From contig JACJZN010000007.1 of assembly GCA_020635565.1 (NCBI GenBank), forward strand, positions 721,065-785,064: DNA of 64,000 nt, in the 5' to 3' direction. Of the stretch, positions 36,423 through 45,643 are shown one piece after another. The stretch comes from Flavobacteriales bacterium. GTDB lineage: Bacteria > Bacteroidota > Bacteroidia > Flavobacteriales_D > Parvicellaceae. A model generated the notes under the pieces. The model made no database searches. It saw only the letters and a list, made by a program, of their open reading frames with translations, and was not told where the DNA came from. Numbering within the stretch: the stretch's first letter is position 1; every line of letters begins with the position of its first letter. The position numbers and the translations under genes were made by a program.

Positions 36423-37661
36423 ATGAGTTTACTATCTCCTCCAAATACAAAATATAGTGACTACTATGATCAGGCAAGGTTTAAACTCGTTTGGAACATG
36501 CTTTTGCTTTTCACTGGGTTTATTTTTATCCTGACTGCAATTAATTATACAAATGATAATTACAAACCAGAGCCTTATTTAGCGGCATTTTTCCTGTCAC
36601 TTATTTCTATCATCGTTTTGAAATACCTTAGAAGGTATGAAGTAATGAGTTATGTGATTTCAATTGGAGGATTTTTAATCACCTCGTATACATTTTTAGC
36701 TCATGAGAATGTGATCCAGTATACACCACCGATGTGGGTAGTGATTGATGTGATATTTACTTTTTTTACTCTTGGTAGAAAGTGGGGATGGGGTATTCTC
36801 ATACTTCATTTTGTTGTGCTTTGCTTATTCTTTTATACTAAGTTTCAGAGTAACCTTGCAGGTTTACCCGTTTATGATGATTTGGATGTACATTATTTTG
36901 TGCTGGAATTTGGATTTGCTTCTGTTTTTATGGGATATATTTTACACATGTTTGTGACTACAACTTACTATGCAGAAAGGAAATTCAAAGTTTCGAATAC
37001 GAGATTAAACAATAAAAATACGATGATCTCAAAGCAAAATGAGGAAAAGGAAGTAATGCTTAAAGAGATCCATCATCGTGTGAAGAATAATTTGCAGGTG
37101 ATCACCAGTTTACTTCGGTTACAATCATATGAGATCGAGGGTGAAGATAATTTAATGAAATTCAACGAGGCGATTTCTAGGATAAAAGCCATGGCATTGA
37201 TCCACGAAAAAATGTATCAGAAAGAGATGCTTGAGAATTTTGATCTGGATAACTATATCCGGTCTCTTGCTTCTGATCTGGTGGACACCTATGCAGTAGA
37301 TAAAAAGGTTTCGTTCAAGGTTGAAGCAAGTATTGAACGAGTGGGGTCCAAAACGATAGTGCCGTTAGCGCTTTTGTTCAATGAATTGATAACCAATTCA
37401 TTGAAGCATGCTTTCCATCAAATTGAAGAGCCTTCTATAACTATAATGTTATTTGAAACATCTAATGGTTTTTTCGAAATGAACTATGCTGATAACGGAA
37501 GATGGAGGGAAAATGAGGATAATACCTTTGGGGAGGAATTAATCGCTACGATGACGGAACAACTCGATGGATCTTGTGAATTGACTAAAGGTTTTCAGGG
37601 TACACAATACAGATTTCAATTGAAAAATTTAAATGAACAATTTGATGAAAAGATGAATTAA
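36423..37661 (+). CDS. Membrane sensor histidine kinase (HisKA_2 type)
   Basis: Signal-transducing kinase: six membrane segments in about residues 20-190, a short coiled coil, then the HisKA_2 phosphoacceptor motif KEIHHRVKNNLQVITSLLRL with His217-His218. The ATP-binding domain has the N box (FNELITNSLKHAFHQ) and a G1 box (MNYADNGRW) that is weaker than usual, lacking the DxGxG form. ATG at 36423 is preferred to TTG at 36402. No response regulator is next to it. Which signal it senses is unknown. Confidence 0.88.
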   Translation: MSLLSPPNTKYSDYYDQARFKLVWNMLLLFTGFIFILTAINYTNDNYKPEPYLAAFFLSLISIIVLKYLRRYEVMSYVISIGGFLITSYTFLAHENVIQYTPPMWVVIDVIFTFFTLGRKWGWGILILHFVVLCLFFYTKFQSNLAGLPVYDDLDVHYFVLEFGFASVFMGYILHMFVTTTYYAERKFKVSNTRLNNKNTMISKQNEEKEVMLKEIHHRVKNNLQVITSLLRLQSYEIEGEDNLMKFNEAISRIKAMALIHEKMYQKEMLENFDLDNYIRSLASDLVDTYAVDKKVSFKVEASIERVGSKTIVPLALLFNELITNSLKHAFHQIEEPSITIMLFETSNGFFEMNYADNGRWRENEDNTFGEELIATMTEQLDGSCELTKGFQGTQYRFQLKNLNEQFDEKMN

Positions 37662-37812
37662 CATCCTTCTATTCAGTACTTTTCGAAAGTAATCCATCGA
37701 ATATGATTTAATAAGTACATTTGTAGTACATAAAGGGCATCAGTACGTATATTCTCTTATCATTCCCATACTGTTTCTTTAAATAAAGGGCTTTTTCAAT
37801 GGTACAATAGCT

Positions 37813-39030
37813 GTGAAGAGTGAGTATTTTCCTGATCCAAGAAGACACAAATTAAGAATGCAGAAAAAAAGACATCACAGACGTCCATCAGGAGGACGAC
37901 CGCCAAGAAGAAATACCAGAAGTTCAAAAGTTATCGACCCATCCAATTTTGTTAAGAAGGCTCAACCTGTAGAAGAACTGGAATTTATTTCTCCTGTTTC
38001 TTTCAACGATATGCCTATTCATGAAGATCTTAAGCAGGCAATTGCGAAGAAAGGATATGTTGACCCAACTGAAATTCAGTATAAAACGTATGAGGATTTA
38101 ATAGAAGGGAGAGACATCGTAGGAATTGCAAATACTGGAACTGGTAAAACAGGTGCATTCTTAATTCCAATTATTCACCAGATCCTAACAGGAGGAAGTA
38201 AATTTCAGACTTTGATCGTACTGCCGACCAGAGAACTTGCCTTACAGGTAGAACAGGAGCTTAAGAGTATAACCAGAGGAATGAAATTATTTTCTTCAAC
38301 GCTGATTGGAGGAACGAATGTAAACAAAGACATAGCTAAGTTAAGACGTCCTAACGACTTTATTATCGGAACACCAGGGAGGATTATTGATATGATGAAT
38401 CAAAGAGCGCTAAGGCTGGGTGGTTTTGATGTATTAGTACTAGATGAGTTTGATAGAATGCTTGACATGGGATTTGTAAAGGATGTCCAACGAATAGCGG
38501 GAGCCATGCAAAAGAGACGACAAACAATGTTGTTTTCTGCAACAATCGATCAGACTCAATACGATCTGATTGAGGAATTTGTAACTAATCCATTTCATAT
38601 CAGTGTTAGTTCAGGAACTACCTCAACTGATTCTGTAGAGCAGGAAGTGGTGAAAATAGGAGGTAAAGATAAGTTTCAGGTATTGGCTTCGATGTTAGAA
38701 AATGAGGACTTTAGAAAGGTTTTGATATTCGCAGAAACTAAGCGAACGGTTACAAAGTTGAATCAACAGTTGATCAAAGGAGGATTTCGCTCAGATATGA
38801 TCCACGGAGATAAATCTCAGAATTACAGAGTGTCTGCATTGAATAAATTCAAAACAGGAAAAATTCAAGTACTAATAGCTACAGATGTGGTAGCAAGAGG
38901 AATTGATATTTCAGATATTACGCACGTAATAAATTACCAACCACCAACGTCAATGGATAGTTACATTCACAGAATTGGAAGAACAGGAAGGGCAGGAAAG
39001 ATTGGTCATGCCTATACTTTTATAGATTAA
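37813..39030 (+). CDS. DEAD-box RNA helicase
   Basis: ATP-dependent RNA helicase. Motifs in order: Q motif (FNDMPIHEDL ... PTEIQ), Walker A ANTGTGKTGA, PTRELA, GG, TPGR, DEFD in place of DEAD, FSAT, then domain 2 with ATDVVARGIDI and HRIGRTGRAG. The N-terminal 45 residues are very basic (MQKKRHHRRPSGGRPPRRN), a likely RNA-binding extension. Start GTG at 37813 or ATG at 37858; the choice is open. It ends shortly after motif VI, without the usual C-terminal tail. Role in cold response or ribosome assembly is not determined by the sequence. Confidence 0.93.
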   Translation: MKSEYFPDPRRHKLRMQKKRHHRRPSGGRPPRRNTRSSKVIDPSNFVKKAQPVEELEFISPVSFNDMPIHEDLKQAIAKKGYVDPTEIQYKTYEDLIEGRDIVGIANTGTGKTGAFLIPIIHQILTGGSKFQTLIVLPTRELALQVEQELKSITRGMKLFSSTLIGGTNVNKDIAKLRRPNDFIIGTPGRIIDMMNQRALRLGGFDVLVLDEFDRMLDMGFVKDVQRIAGAMQKRRQTMLFSATIDQTQYDLIEEFVTNPFHISVSSGTTSTDSVEQEVVKIGGKDKFQVLASMLENEDFRKVLIFAETKRTVTKLNQQLIKGGFRSDMIHGDKSQNYRVSALNKFKTGKIQVLIATDVVARGIDISDITHVINYQPPTSMDSYIHRIGRTGRAGKIGHAYTFID

Positions 39031-39128
39031 AATCTTTAATAAAAGGAGCCCTGAGTTAAAGGATCTCAGTCATGGTTATGACGAATGTCATTTAAATAGC
39101 AACGCGTATTTCATAGCTTTGTTTTTTA

Positions 39129-39983
39129 ATGAGAGGATATTCCAATACACTTATAATTTTACTACTTGTCATGTCAGGTGGTCATTTTGTGTCTCAGAAT
39201 TATTCAGATTCATCAAAGTATGTGAAGCCACCTCAAATTGGAATAGGTGTCTTTCCTTCGACTCTAATTCCATGGAATCAGTTAACTAAGAATGATAGGG
39301 AACTCAGATATATAAACGAGAGTCTTGCCTTTAATGTAGGTCTAAAACTGTCCAGAAGATTTCAATTTATTGGAGAGTATAATTGCGGATTGAATCTGTT
39401 TCAATCTGCTCAATTGGACATTGTTGAATATGAAATGTGGATTGTAGGCAAGGATATTTCTTCTACAAGGGCGATTGACATTAAATATTCGAATGATTTT
39501 AGAGATTTTGAAAACGAAGTTTCTTTTTTGAAGTGGTATTTATCAGGGAAATTGGCTTATAGCTTCTTGTTGAGACAGAATAATAGGGCCTATCTCTTTT
39601 TGGGGAAAGGTATGGGAGCACATTCGAGAGTGAATTATAGTATTGACATGTATGGCGCTACATCCTGTTATTTTGGATGTAGTTTTTATGCTGATTCACT
39701 AGAAGTGAATAGATTTTGGAGTAATAATGAACAATTTAAGGCGTTGGAAGTGGGAATGGGATATGAATATTTATTTAAAAATGGTCTTTCCTTGAGAGGA
39801 GAAGTACAGTATTTTAGGCCGAAATTTGTTCCTTCGGATCTTTATGTGGTAGAGGAGAACCATCTGTCCACAGGCAATTCTACACACCGTTATGGATCCG
39901 ATCCCGGAGAGGAAATTCTGAGAAATAGAGTTTATATTAGATTTGGGGTATTCTATAGATTCGGCAATCGAAATGAAAATTGA
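39129..39983 (+). CDS. Secreted hypothetical protein, likely outer-membrane beta-barrel
   Basis: Protein of 284 residues with an N-terminal signal-like segment (LIILLLVMSGGHFVSQ). Alternating hydrophobic and polar residues (FNVGLKLSRRFQFIGEYNCG, KLAYSFLLR, SLRGEVQYFRPKF) and a final VYIRFGVFYRFG strand suggest a small outer-membrane barrel. Cysteine pair CYFGC at about 178. No specific family is recognised. Confidence in the gene is good, in its function low. Confidence 0.65.
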   Translation: MRGYSNTLIILLLVMSGGHFVSQNYSDSSKYVKPPQIGIGVFPSTLIPWNQLTKNDRELRYINESLAFNVGLKLSRRFQFIGEYNCGLNLFQSAQLDIVEYEMWIVGKDISSTRAIDIKYSNDFRDFENEVSFLKWYLSGKLAYSFLLRQNNRAYLFLGKGMGAHSRVNYSIDMYGATSCYFGCSFYADSLEVNRFWSNNEQFKALEVGMGYEYLFKNGLSLRGEVQYFRPKFVPSDLYVVEENHLSTGNSTHRYGSDPGEEILRNRVYIRFGVFYRFGNRNEN

Positions 39984-40074
39984 AATCATGGGATTGCGAC
40001 TGCAGTAACAGTTTTAGGTCGCTATTTCGCTATATTCATGTGCAAGTTTTAACGAAATGAACAATTTAGATGCA

Positions 40075-40108
40075 CAAAAAAAAGCCTCACCTTTCGATGA
40101 AGCTTTTT
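40075..40108. terminator. Terminator downstream of tRNA-Gln
   Basis: Stem of 7 bp plus 3 bp around one mismatch (40079-40085/40102-40108 and 40087-40089/40098-40100), flanked by A and T runs. It could stop both the barrel gene on the plus strand and the tRNA on the minus strand. Confidence 0.65.
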
Positions 40109-40110
40109 TG

Positions 40111-40183
40111 TTGGCCCACTAGGGCTCGAACCTAGACTCTTCTGAACCAAAATCAGACGTGTTGCCAGTTACACCATGGGCCA
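40111..40183 (-). tRNA. tRNA-Gln (anticodon TTG)
   Basis: Cloverleaf of 73 nt. The 7-bp acceptor stem pairs 40177-40183 with 40112-40118 and the discriminator base is A. D stem GTGT/ACAC, anticodon arm TCTGA-loop-TCAGA with TTG in the loop, T arm CTAGG-TTCGAGC-CCTAG. The CCA end is not encoded. Confidence 0.95.
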
Positions 40184-40320
40184 ATCTAATTCCTTTTAGG
40201 GAATCGACAACTTACCGTTTAACCAGTGTTGTCTGTTGGGACGGCAAAAATAGTTCTTTTTTCGATTCTGACAAATACAAATATTAAAAAAATAATCATC
40301 TGATGATCACCCAGTGAATT

Positions 40321-40338
40321 CACTCCCTTTAGGGAGTG
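40321..40338. other. Hairpin in the gap before padR
   Basis: Perfect 7-bp inverted repeat (40321-40327 with 40332-40338) with a 4-base loop, followed on the plus strand by an AT-rich stretch with five T. No gene on the plus strand ends here, so it is not an obvious terminator. The rest of 40184-40419 holds only the padR promoter region. Confidence 0.4.
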
Positions 40339-40395
40339 TAATTATTTTTCGTAAAAAATCAGTAGTTTGTATAGCATAGTACTAAATAAAGCATA

Positions 40396-40403
40396 TATAT
40401 TTG
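40396..40403 (+). promoter_or_regulatory. -7 promoter element of padR
   Basis: Exact TATATTTG match 16 bases before the ATG at 40420. A TTTG at 40366-40369 is 26 bases upstream, rather far for the -33 partner. Confidence 0.45.
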
Positions 40404-40419
40404 CATAAAATAGTTCTGT

Positions 40420-40746
40420 ATGAATATTGAAAATACAAAAGCTCAGATGAGAAAGGGGATATTGGAACTCTGTATATTATCTATTTTGGATAAGCAGGAA
40501 GCGTATCCATCTGATATCATCGAGGAATTGAAGGATTCTAAAATGATTGTGGTGGAAGGAACGCTTTATCCTTTACTTACACGATTGAAGAATGCGGATG
40601 TATTAACTTATCGATGGGAAGAGTCATTATCTGGGCCTCCAAGAAAGTATTATTCACTAACCAATAAGGGGAAGGAGTTTTTAGAGGAGTTAAGAAGTAC
40701 CTGGAAGGACTTGAGTACAGCAGTAACAAAAATTAGCAGCAAATAA
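40420..40746 (+). CDS. PadR-family transcriptional regulator
   Basis: DNA-binding winged-helix protein of 108 residues. The family motifs are clear: MRKGILELCILSILDKQEAY, YPSDIIEELKD, VVEGTLYPLLTRLKNAD and SGPPRKYYSLTNKGKEFLEE. Such regulators usually repress a neighbouring membrane-stress or efflux gene. It ends 8 bases before the PspC gene, so that gene is the likely target and the pair may be autoregulated. Confidence 0.95.
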   Translation: MNIENTKAQMRKGILELCILSILDKQEAYPSDIIEELKDSKMIVVEGTLYPLLTRLKNADVLTYRWEESLSGPPRKYYSLTNKGKEFLEELRSTWKDLSTAVTKISSK

Positions 40747-40754
40747 CATATACC

Positions 40755-42329
40755 ATGAACAAAACAGTTAACGCGAATATTGCAGGATTGGTTTTCTACA
40801 TTGAAGAATCAGCATATGATCTTCTCCAAAATTATTTAAAGAATATTGAAGCGAACTTTAATAACGCGGAAGAACGGATGGAGATCATGCGAGATGTTGA
40901 AGCCAGAATTGCTGAGTTATTTCAACAGAGAAATGGTGATCGAAAGGAAGTTGTCAATTTGGATGATGTTCAAGAGGTCATTTCCATCATGGGTAAACCA
41001 GAGGATTATCAATCAGATGAATTTGAAGAAAATCTCGGAGGGAATAATTCTACAGAAAGTTCATTTGGTGAGGAAGCTTACACAGCTGAAAAAAAATTGT
41101 ACAGAGATGAAGAGAATGCCGTTATTGGAGGGGTGTGCAGCGGTTTAGCAGCATACTTTGGTACAGACCCAGTATTTGTTAGAATCATATTTGTCCTGTT
41201 GGTTCTATTTGGATTCTCAGGAATCTTCATTTATATAATTCTTCTTTTTGTAATTCCTGGAGCTAAAACGACCGCGGATAAGTTGAAAATGAGAGGTGCT
41301 CCAATTACTGTTGAATCCCTAAAACAAACGGCTAAGGATCTAAAGGATAGTGTAAAGGATGCAGCAGATAGAAACAATTTGGGAAAGAAAATTTCGAAAA
41401 CGATCGATCGAAGCATCAGGACTACTTCAAAAGTAGGGCGAATGGTCTCTAAATTCGTAGGGTTTGGTTTGTTGGTAGGAGGTTTGTTTTTAATGGTGAT
41501 CTTAATCAGTGTGTTCATAGGAGAGGGCGGTCTGTTTCCTTTCTGGGGGGAAAGACATTCTTTGACGATGTCAGAAGCAATGGATATGCTCTACATCACT
41601 GATATTCAAAGTAATCTGGCGTATTTTTCTATTCTATTGGTTTTGTTTATTCCGATTATTGGGATGATTTCAAGTGGAGTTAAATTGTTGCTTGATATTA
41701 GAGGTTCTCTAAAATATATGGCAATAGGATCATCTGTTCTTTGGACACTTGCATTTTCTATTTTGGTGATTACAAGTATCCAAATGGGGCTGGAATTTAG
41801 AGAGGAGGCGAACGTGAATGAAAATTACACAGTAAACACGACTGAATTAAACATAGAAGTTGCTGATGATGAGATCTTCTCAAATGGAATTTCGTACAGT
41901 GAACATTGGGAGAATTCTGATTTGATTGATGTGCAGGAAAAAGGCATATATATGGGTTACCCTAAATTGAAGATCATTGAATCTTCCAAGGATTCCACAT
42001 TTAAAATAGAAATTCAGAAATATGCAAGAGGACTTAATTACAAGGAAGCAATACTGAATGCAGAGGAGATTCAATATGAGATAGAAATAGTCAATAATGA
42101 ACTTATACTTCCGGCTTATCTATTCATTGATCATGAAAATAAATTTCGAGGACATGATGTGGAAATAATTGTTCGTGTGCCTGAAGGACATACGGTTAAA
42201 TTAGGGGATAACATCGAAAGAATCCTTGTTCCGATCTCTGAGAAGAACAGAGAAAGTAAGGAAAGAAAGAGCTTTGAGAACACGGTATGGAAGAATGATA
42301 ACAATAAGATGATTTTTGTAGATAAATAA
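40755..42329 (+). CDS. PspC-domain membrane protein
   Basis: Membrane protein of 524 residues. The N-terminus (1-90) is a helical region that resembles the modules often paired with PadR (ANIAGLVFYIEESAYDLLQN, YLKNIEANF). The PspC domain is at about 115-175 (LYRDEENAVIGGVCSGLAAY, then a membrane helix with IYIILLFVIPG). Three further membrane segments (about 230-255, 290-310, 325-345) precede a beta-rich C-terminal domain likely outside the membrane. The gene forms a unit with padR. A role in envelope stress is inferred from the family. A bidirectional terminator follows. Confidence 0.88.
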   Translation: MNKTVNANIAGLVFYIEESAYDLLQNYLKNIEANFNNAEERMEIMRDVEARIAELFQQRNGDRKEVVNLDDVQEVISIMGKPEDYQSDEFEENLGGNNSTESSFGEEAYTAEKKLYRDEENAVIGGVCSGLAAYFGTDPVFVRIIFVLLVLFGFSGIFIYIILLFVIPGAKTTADKLKMRGAPITVESLKQTAKDLKDSVKDAADRNNLGKKISKTIDRSIRTTSKVGRMVSKFVGFGLLVGGLFLMVILISVFIGEGGLFPFWGERHSLTMSEAMDMLYITDIQSNLAYFSILLVLFIPIIGMISSGVKLLLDIRGSLKYMAIGSSVLWTLAFSILVITSIQMGLEFREEANVNENYTVNTTELNIEVADDEIFSNGISYSEHWENSDLIDVQEKGIYMGYPKLKIIESSKDSTFKIEIQKYARGLNYKEAILNAEEIQYEIEIVNNELILPAYLFIDHENKFRGHDVEIIVRVPEGHTVKLGDNIERILVPISEKNRESKERKSFENTVWKNDNNKMIFVDK

Positions 42330-42354
42330 AATTTAGTATTCTTAATTATTAAGC

Positions 42355-42384
42355 AAAAAAAAGGAGCCATTTGGCTCCTTTTTA
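42355..42384. terminator. Bidirectional rho-independent terminator
   Basis: Stem 42360-42368 with 42373-42381, 4-base loop, flanked by A and T runs, between the convergent PspC and sdhB genes. Confidence 0.9.
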
Positions 42385-42401
42385 CTTTAAGTTATTTTAC
42401 C

Positions 42402-43166
42402 TTATTCGCTAACGATCGTAGCTTTCAAGTATTCTCTATTCATTCTTGCAATGTTCTCCAATGAGATACCTTTAGGACATTCAACCTCACAGGCACCAGT
42501 GTTAGTGCAGTTTCCGAAACCTTCAATATCCATCTGGTGTACCATGTTCATAACACGTTCTTTCGCTTCAACTCTACCTTGTGGTAAAAGAGCTAACTGT
42601 GAAACTTTAGCAGAAACGAAAAGCATTGCACTTGCATTTTTACACGTTGCTACACAAGCTCCACATCCAATGCAAGTTGCAGCATCAAATGCTTTGTCAG
42701 CATCAGCCTTAGGAACTGGAATAGCATTAGCGTCTTGCGTATTTCCAGAAGTGTTAACAGATACGAAACCTCCTTTGGCCATTATTCTATCAAATGGTGT
42801 TCTGTCTACCACAAGATCTTTAATCACCGGAAATGGATTTGCTCTAAAAGGCTCGATCGTAATCGTTTCCCCATCCTTGAACATTCTCATGTGCAACTGA
42901 CATGTCGTTACACCTCTGTCCGGACCATGAGCTTCTCCATTAATGAATAAAGAACACATTCCGCAAATTCCTTCACGGCAATCATGGTCAAACGCAACTG
43001 GCTCATCTCCTTTTTCTACTAAATTTTCATTCAATAGATCAAGCATTTCAAGGAAAGACGAATCTGTAGAAACGTTAGGAAGAGGATACTCTTCAAATTT
43101 TCCAGCAGACTTACTATCCTTCTGACGCCAGATTTTTAATTTAATATTGATAAACTTTTCAGCCAT
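42402..43166 (-). CDS. sdhB: Succinate dehydrogenase/fumarate reductase iron-sulfur subunit
   Basis: Passes electrons from SdhA to quinone through three iron-sulfur clusters. Cluster motifs: CREGICGMCSLF with a later CQLH for 2Fe-2S, CIGCGACVATC for 4Fe-4S, and CTNTGACEVECPKGI for the last cluster. Length 254 is normal. In this operon it is the last gene, but 452 bases lie between the sdhA stop and its ATG, occupied by a small separate unit (43180-43616). Confidence 0.96.
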   Translation of the reverse strand: MAEKFINIKLKIWRQKDSKSAGKFEEYPLPNVSTDSSFLEMLDLLNENLVEKGDEPVAFDHDCREGICGMCSLFINGEAHGPDRGVTTCQLHMRMFKDGETITIEPFRANPFPVIKDLVVDRTPFDRIMAKGGFVSVNTSGNTQDANAIPVPKADADKAFDAATCIGCGACVATCKNASAMLFVSAKVSQLALLPQGRVEAKERVMNMVHQMDIEGFGNCTNTGACEVECPKGISLENIARMNREYLKATIVSE

Positions 43167-43179
43167 AATATTTAGTTTT

Positions 43180-43616
43180 TAGCTCCTAGTTATTAGCACT
43201 TAGTAGAGCAAATTCTAATTTAGTTTTTTCAAAAGGGAACTCGTCATTTTGCTGATTTCAACAATTTTAGAATCCAATTCATTTAAAGTTTGGTCATTAA
43301 TATACTCCAGTTTATTTGCAATGATCAATTGAGTTTGTAGTTCATACAATGATCCCTTTGCAATAGAAAGGAAGTGTCCAAAGCTCTTATCTGTATTTCT
43401 GCCCCAGCCCTCCGCTATGTTTGATGGGACAGAAACCGCACTTCGTTTAACTTGTTGAATAAGCGAAAATCTTTCTTCATCAGGAAATTCCTTTGTTGTT
43501 TTATAAACATCAGTAGTTAATTCAACAGATTTCTGCCAAACTAACAAATCCTGATATGATTTTCCTTCTTTCATAGTATTTGATACTAGGTGCTAACCGC
43601 TTCCAGCTAGGAGCTA
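43180..43616 (-). mobile_element. Putative S23/IVP mini-element bounded by inverted heptamer repeats
   Basis: A 437-bp unit inserted between sdhA and sdhB. The outer ends are exact 10-bp inverted copies: TAGCTCCTAG at 43180-43189 and CTAGGAGCTA at 43607-43616. Inner 11-bp copies (43193-43203 and 43586-43596) are also inverted with one mismatch. Each flank reads as consecutive TAGnnnn heptamers. The unit carries only the four-helix-bundle gene and begins one base past the sdhA stop. No transposase is present, so movement is inferred from structure alone. Confidence 0.5.
43215..43574 (-). CDS. Four helix bundle protein (S23/IVP family)
   Basis: Protein of 119 residues of the family first seen inside intervening sequences of 23S rRNA genes. 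Typical features: YQDLLVWQKSVELTTDVYKT at the start, then FSLIQQVKRSAVSVPSNIAE, GWGR and the helix FLSIAKGSLYELQTQLIIA. It should form a four-helix bundle, and related proteins form pentamers that may bind nucleic acid. The role is unknown. Its position inside the sdh operon, with inverted repeats outside it, is unusual for a housekeeping gene. Confidence 0.9.
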   Translation of the reverse strand: MKEGKSYQDLLVWQKSVELTTDVYKTTKEFPDEERFSLIQQVKRSAVSVPSNIAEGWGRNTDKSFGHFLSIAKGSLYELQTQLIIANKLEYINDQTLNELDSKIVEISKMTSSLLKKLN

Positions 43617-43617
43617 A

Positions 43618-45633
43618 TTACTTATAAGAACGTTGCTTTAATTCAATGTTCTCAAATTTCAATTCTTCTTTGTGTAAGTTGGAATCCTTCGGATCTCCTG
43701 TCCATTCCCAGGCAGCGACATACGTGAAATTAGCATCGTCACGTTTAGCTTCTCCTTGCTGTGGTCCATCTAGTTCAACAGATTCTTCTCTAAAGTGTCC
43801 TCCACACGATTCTGTTCTATGAAGAGCATCTTTCGCGAAAAGTTCTCCTAGTTCAAGGAAATCAGCAACCCTTCCTGCTTTTTCCAATTCTGGATTCAAG
43901 CCATTGGCAACACCAGGAATTCGGACATCCTTCCAGAACTCTTCCCTGATCTTTCGAATTTCTTCCATTGCCTCTTTCAACCCTTGCTCGTTTCTTGCCA
44001 TACCAACTTTATCCCACATTACTTTTCCAAGTTGTTTGTGGAAATGGTCAACAGATTTGGTCCCTTTGATGTTCATCAGCTTGTCGATTTGATCTTGTAC
44101 CGACTTTTCTGCGGCAACGAACTCAGGTAGATCAGTAGAAATTCTTCCTGTTCGGATCTCGTTAGCAAGATAATCTCCTACAGTGTATGGTAATACAAAA
44201 TATCCATCAGCTAATCCCTGCATCAAAGCAGACGCTCCAAGTCTGTTCGCTCCATGATCTGAGAAGTTTGCTTCTCCTGCCGCATAACACCCTGGAATAG
44301 TCGTCATCAGGTTGTAATCAACCCAGATTCCTCCCATGGTATAGTGTACCGCAGGATAAATCTTCATTGGAGTCTTATATGGATTCTCGTCTGTGATCTT
44401 GTAGTACATCTGGAACAGGTTACCGTATTTAGCTTCAACTACCTGCTCTCCTAATTTAATGATCTCCGCCTCAGATGGATTTTCAATTCCTTCAACCAAA
44501 GCTTTTTCTTTACCGTATCTGTGAATCGCACTCTTGAAATCCAAGTATACAGCTTCTCCCGTTTGGTTAACACCATATCCAGCATCACATCTTTCTTTTG
44601 CCGCTCTTGAGGCAACATCTCTTGGAACGAGGTTACCGAATGCCGGGTACCTTCTTTCCAAGTAGTAATCTCTATCTTCATCCTTGATCTGAGTAGGCTT
44701 CAATTTACCTTCTCTAATTGCAAGAACATCTTCCATTTTCTTTGGAACCCAGATTCTTCCGTCATTTCTCAAAGATTCAGACATCAAAGTCAGTTTCGAC
44801 TGATGATCTCCAGATCTTGGAATACAGGTTGGGTGAATCTGAGTATAACAAGGGTTTGCAAAATAAGCCCCCTTCTTGTGAATCTTCCAAGCAGCAGTTA
44901 CATTTGACCCCATTGCATTAGTTGAAAGGAAGAATACGTTTCCATATCCTCCAGAAGCAACAATCACAGCATGCGCTGAATGTCTTTCCAATTCACCAGT
45001 GATCATGTTTCTTGCAATAATTCCTCTCGCTTTTCCATCGATTACTACAAGGTCAAGCATTTCATGTCTTCCGAACATCTGAACTTTTCCCTTACCAATC
45101 TGTCTACTTAAGGCTGAATAAGCTCCTAACAGTAACTGTTGTCCTGTTTGTCCTTTGGCGTAGAATGTTCTTGACACCAATACCCCTCCAAATGAACGGT
45201 TGTCCAAAAGACCTCCATATTCTCTAGCGAATGGAACTCCTTGCGCTACACACTGATCAATTATGTTTGCTGATACTTCTGCCAAACGGTATACGTTAGC
45301 TTCTCTAGCTCGGTAATCTCCACCTTTTACAGTATCATAAAATAATCTGTAAGTACTGTCACCATCATTTTGATAGTTCTTAGCAGCATTGATACCTCCT
45401 TGCGCAGCAATAGAGTGTGCTCTTCTTGGTGAATCCTGATAACAGAACGCTTTAACGTTATAACCCATTTCAGCCAATGAAGCAGCCGCAGCTCCTCCAG
45501 CTAAACCGGTTCCGACAACGATTACATCGATAAGTCTTTTGTTCGCAGGGTTTACCAGATTAATTTTATTCTTGTGATTTGTCCATTTATCCTTTAATGG
45601 ACCTTCAGGTATTTTAGAATCTAATGTAGCCAT
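43618..45633 (-). CDS. sdhA: Succinate dehydrogenase/fumarate reductase flavoprotein subunit
   Basis: Oxidises succinate to fumarate with covalently bound FAD. FAD-binding motif VVGTGLAGGAAAASLAEMGY, then the flavin-linking histidine in SPRRAHSIAAQGGINAAKNY. The active-site region is RTESCGGHFREES near the C-terminus, and VHYTMGGIWVDYNL with HTE-like context in the capping domain. Length 671 is typical of the Bacteroidota type. It starts 10 bases after sdhC. Confidence 0.97.
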   Translation of the reverse strand: MATLDSKIPEGPLKDKWTNHKNKINLVNPANKRLIDVIVVGTGLAGGAAAASLAEMGYNVKAFCYQDSPRRAHSIAAQGGINAAKNYQNDGDSTYRLFYDTVKGGDYRAREANVYRLAEVSANIIDQCVAQGVPFAREYGGLLDNRSFGGVLVSRTFYAKGQTGQQLLLGAYSALSRQIGKGKVQMFGRHEMLDLVVIDGKARGIIARNMITGELERHSAHAVIVASGGYGNVFFLSTNAMGSNVTAAWKIHKKGAYFANPCYTQIHPTCIPRSGDHQSKLTLMSESLRNDGRIWVPKKMEDVLAIREGKLKPTQIKDEDRDYYLERRYPAFGNLVPRDVASRAAKERCDAGYGVNQTGEAVYLDFKSAIHRYGKEKALVEGIENPSEAEIIKLGEQVVEAKYGNLFQMYYKITDENPYKTPMKIYPAVHYTMGGIWVDYNLMTTIPGCYAAGEANFSDHGANRLGASALMQGLADGYFVLPYTVGDYLANEIRTGRISTDLPEFVAAEKSVQDQIDKLMNIKGTKSVDHFHKQLGKVMWDKVGMARNEQGLKEAMEEIRKIREEFWKDVRIPGVANGLNPELEKAGRVADFLELGELFAKDALHRTESCGGHFREESVELDGPQQGEAKRDDANFTYVAAWEWTGDPKDSNLHKEELKFENIELKQRSYK

Positions 45634-45643
45634 ATCTGTGCTA

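Noticed and set aside
40321..40338. Terminator for tRNA-Gln
   Set aside because: It lies upstream of the tRNA on its own strand, so it cannot end that transcript.
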